From Deltaproteobacteria bacterium (GTDB lineage Bacteria > Desulfobacterota > Syntrophia > Syntrophales > UBA2210), in the NCBI GenBank assembly GCA_019313735.1, contig JAFDAR010000071.1, positions 1 to 9,048 of the forward strand: DNA of 9,048 nucleotides. The letters run 5' to 3'. The notes beneath the pieces were generated by a model that worked only from the letters and a program-made list of their open reading frames with translations, made no database searches and had not been told where the DNA came from. This document shows, piece after piece, positions 1 to 6,058 of this stretch (position 1 is its first letter; the number at the start of each line of letters is the position of its first letter). Made by a program: the position numbers and the translations under genes.

Positions 1-1290
1 TGGCAACGTATCCTTGAAGGCATTGAAAGCTTCTCTGTATTTCCTGTCTTTATAAGCAGCCGCACCGAGATTGAACCGGAGTTTAAGGTCTTCCGGATTT
101 TTGTCAACGGCAGCCCTGTACCCGGCCGATGCCTGAGAATAATTGCCTTTTTTGTATGCTCTTTCAGCACTTTGTGGAGAAGCCCATGCCACGGAAGACA
201 GGACGAGGGAAGCTATAAAAAGGAAACCGAATATAGCCGCGATGCTGGTCTTTGTCCTTACCCTTGGACGTCTATCGGCGGTCTCTATCTCCGGAGATGA
301 TATTCCCTTTCTCCTGCGATCATTGAATACAAATATCAAAGCGAGGGCGAGGGGCCATTCAAATCTGTTAATAGGAACCTTCTGCATCCTTTCCGCGAGT
401 TCATGTTTGGGAACAAGGCTGAGTTTTCTGTTGTAAACTGCCTCAAGGCCCTGTGCCTGTCTGCCGAGAGGTTCATAGACGCCGCCGGTCCTTGCAGCAA
501 TTTCTTTGAGCGTTTTTTCGTCCAGACGTGATTTTACCACCCGTCCCGTTTCATCCTTTACAAATGATACCCCATTCCCCTCATTATCTATGGGAATCAG
601 TTCGCCTCCGGGGGTGCCGACGCCTACCGTGTAGATGGTCATGCCTTTTGCGGCTGCTTCCTGTGTGGCGGTCAGCACATTGCCCTCCAGATCTTCACCA
701 TCGGTAATGAGAATAAGTATCTTGTGATTCGCGTCATCTGTGAAGGCGGATTGTGCTTCGTATATTGCGCTGGCAAGATTCGTTCCCCCCTGTGGTATGA
801 TATTTGTGTTAAGGGCTGTAAGTGATTCTATGAAGGCATTATAGTCCATAGTCAGGGGACACATAAGAAAGGCGGAGCCGGCAAATGGAATGAGGCCCAC
901 GCGATCGCCGTCAAGTTTTGAAACAAAATCCATTATCCCCAGTTTGCTTCTTTCGAGCCGGTTTGGGTTAACATCGTTCGCGAGCATGCTCCTGGATGTG
1001 TCCACAGCCATAAGAATATCGATTCCCTTGCGCTTAACCTCTTCCCAGCGAAATCCGACCTGAGGCTGGGCCAGGGCAATGAACAGGCATCCTACAGCCA
1101 GAATGAAGAGGATTCGCTTTGTCATTCTCCGACCCGGTGAAACACTCTCGGTCAGTTTTCCCAGCAGGTGTCCGGAAGCGAACTTTTTCAACGCTGTCTG
1201 ATTTCTTCTCTGAAGATGTCGAAAGCTGAACACCAGGGCCGTGCATGCCACAAGCCCTGCAACCAGCCAGATTGAATGCGCGAATTGCAT
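1..1290 (-). CDS. BatB-like VWA membrane protein fused to TPR repeats (3' end cut by window edge)
   Basis: Open from an ATG at 1290 to base 1 without a stop, giving 430 codons of a longer protein. A ribosome site AAGAAAGG sits about ten bases upstream. Predicted membrane segments are at residues 5-22 and 59-76, followed by a von Willebrand A domain at about 90-300, then segments at 311-323 and 349-369. The metal site (MIDAS) is complete: D97-T-S99-R-S101, T170 and D197 in ITDGED. From residue 373 the chain matches TPR repeats (SAERAYKKGNYSQASAGY, then NLGAAAYKDRKYREAF). The two loops that follow segments 1 and 3 are rich in Arg/Lys, which puts VWA and TPR on the periplasmic side (inference). 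It is the last visible gene of the moxR operon and combines what are separate BatB (VWA) and BatC (TPR) proteins in some bacteria. The exact role of Bat proteins is unsettled; oxygen tolerance and envelope-complex assembly are the usual proposals. Confidence 0.9.
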   Translation of the reverse strand, partial: MQFAHSIWLVAGLVACTALVFSFRHLQRRNQTALKKFASGHLLGKLTESVSPGRRMTKRILFILAVGCLFIALAQPQVGFRWEEVKRKGIDILMAVDTSRSMLANDVNPNRLERSKLGIMDFVSKLDGDRVGLIPFAGSAFLMCPLTMDYNAFIESLTALNTNIIPQGGTNLASAIYEAQSAFTDDANHKILILITDGEDLEGNVLTATQEAAAKGMTIYTVGVGTPGGELIPIDNEGNGVSFVKDETGRVVKSRLDEKTLKEIAARTGGVYEPLGRQAQGLEAVYNRKLSLVPKHELAERMQKVPINRFEWPLALALIFVFNDRRRKGISSPEIETADRRPRVRTKTSIAAIFGFLFIASLVLSSVAWASPQSAERAYKKGNYSQASAGYRAAVDKNPEDLKLRFNLGAAAYKDRKYREAFNAFKDTLP

Positions 1291-1332
1291 TTATATTTAT
1301 CCTTTCTTTCAATCAAATAATGGTTTATCTCC

Positions 1333-1354
1333 ATCAGCCATCGGCTATCAGCCA
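1333..1354. repeat. Short intergenic direct repeat (ATCAGCCA twice)
   Basis: The 68-bp gap between the two VWA genes holds two copies of ATCAGCCA, at 1333-1340 and 1347-1354, separated by TCGGCT. The segment AGCCATCGGCT in the middle can pair only weakly (4 bp). The other genes of this operon are separated by 3 to 49 bp or overlap, so this is the largest gap inside it. It may be a remnant of a dispersed intergenic repeat or chance similarity. No promoter or terminator is evident here. Confidence 0.3.
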
Positions 1355-1358
1355 CGCT

Positions 1359-2357
1359 CTATGGCAGGCGACGAAAACGTGTCTGTGACAATGTTGTTTC
1401 CAGGCCCAGTAAAAACAGAACTGGTATAGCGGCCCAGGGGAACACCTCGTTGCGATGTTCAAATTTCTTTATCTTCCGAGTCGTTTTCTCCAGTTTGTTG
1501 ATCTCGCCATAGATTTTTCTGAGGGACTCTGTGCCCGTGGCACGATAGTATTGGGCTCCAGTCATAGCCGCGACCTTTTTCAGGGTATCTTCGTCTATGT
1601 TCACCTCTGCCATAACAACCCTGTTATTTCCAAGCCGGTCGGTGACGGGAATGGGTACTTCTCCATGAGAACCGGCACCGATAGTATAGACTTTGATGCC
1701 AAGCGTCTCAGCCGCCTCGGCTGCCATTACAGGCGAAACCTTGCCCGCGTTGTTCATCCCGTCAGTGAGCAAAATTACTATCTTTGACTTGGCCTTCTGG
1801 TCTCTCAGCCTGTTAACTCCGGATGCTATAGCCGAACCGATGGCAGTACCGTCTTTCATCATATCCGTTTTTACAGTTTCCAGTCTTTGCTGCAACCAGT
1901 TGTGATCAAGGGTCAGCGGGCTGACAATGTAAGGCTGTCCCGCGAATGCCACAAGCCCGATGCGATCATTGGGACGCTCTTCTATGAATTTTGAAACGAC
2001 CTTCTTAACCACGCCAATACGGCTTGCCTGTTTGTTTCCTATGGTAAAATCAAGGGCCTTCATAGATCCTGAAACGTCCATGGCGAGAATTATATCGATT
2101 CCGCTTGCCTCCACCTCAGTAGTGCCATGAACAATCTGTGGTCTTGCCAGGGCTACTATTAATAGCGCCAGAGCGATCAGACGCAGGGTCCCGAGCCATC
2201 TGCCGGATGTGGATTTGCGCGCCCCGGCAAGTTGCGCGGCGATCCGGGAGGTGGGATATCTGACAGCACAGACCGCGCCTTTTTTGCCATGTATAAAGGC
2301 CAGAAGAGGAATCAGCGCCAGCAGCCACAATATTTCCGGGTGGTTAAAATGAATCAT
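1359..2357 (-). CDS. BatA-like VWA-domain membrane protein
   Basis: 332 residues, about the usual length for BatA. The ATG at 2357 is preceded by AGGAGA, which lies in the last codons of the upstream gene. The layout is membrane segment 8-22, a basic loop, membrane segment 56-72, VWA domain about 88-295, membrane segment 306-320 and a short basic tail. The N-terminal double segment with the ALARPQ motif at its end is typical of this family. MIDAS residues are intact: D94-V-S96-G-S98, T171 and D199 in LLTDG, so metal-dependent ligand binding is expected. The basic loop and tail suggest the VWA domain faces the periplasm (inference). It starts 3 bp after the DUF4381 gene stops and precedes the second VWA gene, so the two VWA proteins are probably made together and may pair. 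The ligand is unknown; partnership with the MoxR ATPase of the same operon is inferred from context. Confidence 0.93.
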   Translation of the reverse strand: MIHFNHPEILWLLALIPLLAFIHGKKGAVCAVRYPTSRIAAQLAGARKSTSGRWLGTLRLIALALLIVALARPQIVHGTTEVEASGIDIILAMDVSGSMKALDFTIGNKQASRIGVVKKVVSKFIEERPNDRIGLVAFAGQPYIVSPLTLDHNWLQQRLETVKTDMMKDGTAIGSAIASGVNRLRDQKAKSKIVILLTDGMNNAGKVSPVMAAEAAETLGIKVYTIGAGSHGEVPIPVTDRLGNNRVVMAEVNIDEDTLKKVAAMTGAQYYRATGTESLRKIYGEINKLEKTTRKIKKFEHRNEVFPWAAIPVLFLLGLETTLSQTRFRRLP

Positions 2358-2360
2358 GAT

Positions 2361-3065
2361 TTATCTCCTGTACTGGTCGATTTTTTCCTGAACGGGTTTT
2401 GTCTTCTCGACAAACTGCCAGGCGCTTGCGTGCATTGCCTCCATTTGTTCAATAGAAAGCAGATAGCGCGCAAATTTTGCCAGATCGCAATGTGTCAGGA
2501 AATCCTGAAGTTCTTTGCGATAGGCATCAAGAGAGTCTTTGCTGTTAGTTGTGAGGCTCCGCATAAATTCCTCTGTTGTGTGACGGGTTGCGCTTAGATC
2601 AAAACGTTTCTCAATATAGGTGCGGATCGCGTCCGATACGGCGACGGAAAATGCCTCCGCTTTTCCGGGAACCATAAGCGCCCTTGCGCGTTCAAGCTGT
2701 TCAAAGGCCGTCTCGCAGGCGAGTTTTGTTCTCAGAATTCTGTTTCTTTTAGTCAGTTTCCATATCCCCCATATAAGAAGGAAAAGAAGAATGCCGCCTC
2801 CGGTATAAACGGCCCACCACCAGGGCCAGGGTATGTTAACAGGACCTCTTATGTCGCGTATATCCTCCGTTGTGGTTGCCATGTTAGTAGCGTCTGACTG
2901 GGGTGGGGCTTGTACCTGCCGCGTGGCTGCGATATTTGGAGTCAATTGTTTCGTTACTGCCTGAGGCGCGGATAATGAGATATTCTTCGCGGCGAGTACT
3001 GTTCCCGATGTGACCAGAATAAGCACCGCTATGGCCACTATGGTACCCTTGATATGAAATTTCAC
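2361..3065 (-). CDS. DUF4381-like membrane protein of the MoxR/Bat operon
   Basis: 234 residues. A GTG start at 3065 fits best: it overlaps the TGA of the DUF58 gene as GTGA, and AAGGAG lies ten bases upstream. Residues 1-26 look like a signal peptide or anchor (hydrophobic core 8-24, then VLAAK). Residues 27-83 are polar and probably periplasmic, ending in DIRDIRGPVNIPWPWWW, a Trp/Pro-rich lead-in to the membrane segment at 84-102 that is typical of DUF4381. A basic stretch (KLTKRNRILRTK) follows, so the helical 110-234 region is predicted cytoplasmic. No catalytic motif is visible. In related operons a protein of this kind sits between DUF58 and the VWA genes, and it may connect the cytoplasmic MoxR/DUF58 pair to the envelope VWA proteins (inference). 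The family assignment rests on layout and the IRDI..P...PWPWW signature rather than on a search. Confidence 0.8.
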   Translation of the reverse strand: MKFHIKGTIVAIAVLILVTSGTVLAAKNISLSAPQAVTKQLTPNIAATRQVQAPPQSDATNMATTTEDIRDIRGPVNIPWPWWWAVYTGGGILLFLLIWGIWKLTKRNRILRTKLACETAFEQLERARALMVPGKAEAFSVAVSDAIRTYIEKRFDLSATRHTTEEFMRSLTTNSKDSLDAYRKELQDFLTHCDLAKFARYLLSIEQMEAMHASAWQFVEKTKPVQEKIDQYRR

Positions 3066-3976
3066 CAGTGTCTTCTCCTTTCCCGCGAACTGAAGAAATT
3101 CAACAATACCGGAAGATATGGCTCGTTTGTGGTAACCTCCAGAAGATCGACACCCGACGACCGGATAACTTTTTTTAATGTCCGGCGATGTTCTTCAGAT
3201 ATTTGTGAGAAGCTTTTCCTGATATCGACACGCGAAGTGTTCAGCTCGACCTGTTCTCCCGTTTCCGAGTCTTCAATAGTCAGAAGCCCGATATCGGGCA
3301 GTTTCCACTCCCGGGGGTCATTTACCGAAACCGCTATCAGGTCGTGGTGACGGTTGGTTATCTGGAGCTTGGGCCGAAAACTTGCCAGGGAAGTTTCGAA
3401 ATCTCCGGGAAAGCAGAAGTCGGAGATGAAGAACATTACACAACGTCTGGAGATTACCTGATTTGCGAAATCCGTTGCGGCTGTCATATCCGTTTTTGTG
3501 CCTGAAGGTTGAAAGAAGAGAATTTCCCGGATTACTCTCAATATATGAGTTTTTCCCTTGGCCGGGGGTATGTAGAGTTCCACTTCGTCGGTGAAGAGTA
3601 TTAATCCAACCTTGTCATTATTGCGAACCGCTGAAAAGGCCAGGACGCTTCCCATTTCCGCCATTATCTCCCGCTTGCTCTGAAGTGATGAGCCGAATCG
3701 GCCGGAAGCGCTGACATCAATGACAAGCATAATGGTCAGCTCCCGTTCCTCGGTGAATTTTTTTATGAAGGGACGCCCGGTCCGGGCGGTTACATTCCAG
3801 TCAATGCTCCTTATATCATCGCCCGGGACATATTCCCGCACCTCGTCAAAGTCCATGCCGTGTCCCTTGAAAACTGAGTGATAATGGCCGGCAAGAGAGT
3901 CATCAACCAGACGATTGGTTTTAATCTCAACAAGCCGGACCTTTTTAAGAATTTCACTGCTTATTCTACTGTCCAT
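3062..3976 (-). CDS. DUF58 domain protein (VWA-like partner of MoxR)
   Basis: 304 residues, a normal length for the short DUF58 proteins coded next to moxR. ATG at 3976 has AAAGGAA a few bases upstream. The family signature is very clear at residues 38-90: GHGMDFDEVREYVPGDD, then RSIDWNVTARTG and the KKFTEERELT strand leading to the MIDAS-like D87-V-S89-A-S91. The rest of the chain follows a VWA fold (KVGLILFTDEVELYIPP, FFISDF). No membrane segment or signal peptide is seen, so it is probably cytoplasmic, like MoxR. It begins 49 bp after the moxR stop and overlaps the DUF4381 gene by 4 bp, which implies translational coupling. Biochemical function is not established for the family; it is generally regarded as an adaptor or substrate-binding partner of MoxR ATPases. 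Confidence 0.95.
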   Translation of the reverse strand: MDSRISSEILKKVRLVEIKTNRLVDDSLAGHYHSVFKGHGMDFDEVREYVPGDDIRSIDWNVTARTGRPFIKKFTEERELTIMLVIDVSASGRFGSSLQSKREIMAEMGSVLAFSAVRNNDKVGLILFTDEVELYIPPAKGKTHILRVIREILFFQPSGTKTDMTAATDFANQVISRRCVMFFISDFCFPGDFETSLASFRPKLQITNRHHDLIAVSVNDPREWKLPDIGLLTIEDSETGEQVELNTSRVDIRKSFSQISEEHRRTLKKVIRSSGVDLLEVTTNEPYLPVLLNFFSSRERRRHW

Positions 3977-4025
3977 GATATTTCCTTTCCGGGGTCAAAT
4001 CACCTCTAAATCTCTCTCAATCCCC

Positions 4026-5120
<1,095 letters not shown>

Positions 5121-5190
5121 GATCCTTCCTTTCTTTTAATCGTGTCAAATCGAGTTTCCATCATGTTTGAGCCTAAGATAGCACTCCATT

Positions 5191-5219
5191 CTTACAGTAA
5201 CCTTTCCTGTACATTACAA
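5191..5219 (-). promoter_or_regulatory. Weak sigma-70-type promoter candidate for the moxR operon
   Basis: Read on the minus strand there is TTGTAA (5214-5219), a 17-bp spacer and TGTAAG (5191-5196). Each hexamer matches the consensus at four of six positions and the spacer is ideal. It lies about 70 bp upstream of the moxR ATG. The -35 hexamer falls inside the palindrome at 5212-5229. This is a pattern match only; a better promoter may exist outside classical consensus, or the operon may be read from upstream through the RAYT element. Confidence 0.25.
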
Positions 5220-5229
5220 GTCTGTAATG
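5212..5229. promoter_or_regulatory. Perfect 7-bp palindrome upstream of moxR, possible operator
   Basis: CATTACA at 5212-5218 and TGTAATG at 5223-5229 are perfect inverted repeats with a 4-base centre (AGTC). The spacing and length suit a dimeric regulator. It is followed by an A-run on the plus strand and by mixed sequence on the minus strand, so it is not a typical intrinsic terminator in either direction. It sits between the purine-rich end of the RAYT element and the moxR leader. It could equally be the outermost structure of the mobile element. Confidence 0.35.
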
Positions 5230-5240
5230 AAAAAAAAGGA

Positions 5241-5252
5241 AAAAAGGGGACA
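5241..5252 (+). repeat. Partial extra copy of the RAYT end sequence
   Basis: AAAAAGGGGACA at 5241-5252 repeats the first 12 bases of the left inverted repeat (5299-5310) in the same orientation, 58 bp further out. After it the sequence diverges (TAAAAAAA instead of GATTTATTT). It looks like a decayed or partial earlier copy of the element end. Confidence 0.5.
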
Positions 5253-5276
5253 TAAAAAAAGGAAAAAAAGAAAAAA

Positions 5277-5303
5277 GGGAAAAAAGGGAAAAAAGGGAAA
5301 AAA
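5277..5303 (+). repeat. 9-bp tandem repeat GGGAAAAAA, three copies
   Basis: Three exact copies of GGGAAAAAA lead directly into the GGGGACAGATTTATTT end sequence. The outer part of this tract (5230-5276) is also A/G only apart from the CAT at 5251-5253. The strict period of 9 suggests slippage-driven expansion at the edge of the RAYT element. Confidence 0.8.
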
Positions 5304-5319
5304 GGGGACAGATTTATTT
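5299..5319 (+). repeat. Left 21-bp inverted repeat of RAYT element
   Basis: Five A followed by GGGGACAGATTTATTT. It is the perfect reverse complement of 6014-6034; the match ends exactly at both outer and inner flanks. It lies 36 bp before the transposase start codon. Such GGGGACAGATTTATTT ends recur beside Y1 transposase genes in related genomes (recollection, not searched) and are likely the REP-like sequence this transposase family recognises. Confidence 0.85.
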
Positions 5320-5355
5320 ATCGCTTTTTTAATCTTGTTGTGTTAGCAAGTTAGT

Positions 5356-6019
5356 ATGTCAAGAACGTCACGAATAGTCATTGCCGACTGTCCACATCAT
5401 ATAATCCAGCGAGGCCATAACAGACAAACCGTTTTTGCTTTGGATGAGGATTATCAGTATTAATGGTTGCAGGATATATGCTTATTGCTTGATGACAAAC
5501 CATGTGCACCTGATTATTGATCCGGGACATGATGCAAGTCATCTTGCCCATCTCATGAAAAGGGTAGCCGGGCGACAGACAAGGTATGTGAACATGATTG
5601 AGAGGCGGACGGGGAGCTTATGGGAGGGGCGTTTCAAATCGAGTCCGATCAGCACCGACGAGTATCTTCTGGCTTGCTGCCGTTATGTGGAGCTGAATCC
5701 TGTACGGGCAGGCATCGTTGCAGATCCTGCCGACTATCGATGGTCCAGTTACGGCGCAAAAATTGGTGTTCGTAAAGAGGGATGGTTGGATGCCGATCCT
5801 TGCTACCTTGATCTGGCCGACAGTGAGGAAAAATGTGCTGAACGATATATGACGTGGGTGAGAGATTCCATTCCTGCGGGAGAATGGCAGATGATCCGGC
5901 AATCCCTCCAGCGGGGACAATTGACCGGCAGCCCTCGATTTGTTGATGAAATTGAAAAGAAGATCGAAAGGCGTGTGGAATGTCGAGGTCGGGGAAGGCC
6001 AAGGAAAACAGAAAAATAA
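5356..6019 (+). pseudogene. REP-associated tyrosine transposase (RAYT), frameshifted with an internal deletion
   Basis: The start is the ATG at 5356, since MSRTSRIVIADCPHHIIQRG and NRQTVFALDEDYQY are the typical RAYT N-terminus. That frame stops at TAA 5461-5463 after 35 codons. The family continues in the +1 frame from about 5462 with NGCRIYAYCLMTNHVHLI. The HUH motif H-V-H is coded at 5501-5509, and the likely catalytic Tyr of GRQTRYVN at 5585-5587. Then come RTGSLWEGRFKSSP and YVELNPVRAGIV, both family hallmarks, and a basic tail ending at 6019. Relatives have about 12 residues between the DEDYQY and GCRIYAY blocks; only four bases remain between the blocks here, so roughly 30 bp (3n+2) are gone. 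No good ribosome site or in-frame ATG restart is seen at the break, and a restart would lack the first strand of the fold. The stop codon lies inside the right inverted repeat. Probably inactive. Confidence 0.85.
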
Positions 6020-6034
6020 ATCTGTCCCCTTTTT
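6014..6034 (+). repeat. Right 21-bp inverted repeat of RAYT element
   Basis: AAATAAATCTGTCCCC plus five T, the exact reverse complement of 5299-5319. The transposase stop codon TAA (6017-6019) is part of it. It is followed by a C/T-only tract (6035-6060) with repeated TTTTTCTC-type units, mirroring the purine tract outside the left end. The stop codon of the neighbouring ATPase gene (6059-6061, minus strand) directly abuts this tract. Confidence 0.85.
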
Positions 6035-6058
6035 CTCCTTTTTCTCTTTTTCTCCTTT

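Larger units (their letters stand above)
5121..5355. other. Intergenic region: moxR leader plus left end of RAYT element
   Basis: 235 bp without a gene. Bases 5121-5229 form the moxR leader, with a ribosome site, a weak promoter candidate and a palindrome. Bases 5230-5303 are almost pure A and G on the plus strand and end in the left inverted repeat at 5299-5319. Bases 5320-5355 are the short AT-rich lead-in to the transposase start. A plus-strand reading frame runs through part of this region but shows no recognisable protein and no conserved motif. Confidence 0.7.
5299..6034 (+). mobile_element. RAYT (IS200/IS605-like) element with inverted-repeat ends, transposase broken
   Basis: A 736-bp unit consisting of two perfect 21-bp inverted repeats enclosing one disrupted Y1-type transposase gene. 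Purine-rich tracts extend outward from the left end (5230-5298), and the matching pyrimidine-rich tract extends outward from the right end (6035-6058). No target-site duplication is expected for this family and none is evident. The element lies between two minus-strand transcription units (the ATPase gene ending at 6059 and moxR starting at 5120) in opposite orientation. Outer limits are uncertain, because the tracts could be part of the element. Confidence 0.75.

Noticed and set aside
1034..1312. Minus-strand 92-codon frame over the start of the second VWA gene
   Set aside because: It overlaps the BatB-like gene in another frame and has no conserved content; the VWA frame carries the MIDAS motif.
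5212..5235. Intrinsic terminator at the CATTACA palindrome
   Set aside because: The stem is only 7 bp and AT-rich, and no T-run follows in the direction of any gene that ends here.
5440..5480. Programmed frameshifting to join the two transposase halves
   Set aside because: No slippery heptamer is visible and the family's intervening residues are missing, so a shift alone would not restore a normal protein. Deletion is simpler.
5435..6019. A shorter intact transposase starting near 5435
   Set aside because: The codon at 5435 is TTG with no ribosome site, and the first residues in that frame are out-of-frame reading of the true N-terminal coding sequence. The real start is at 5356 in another frame.
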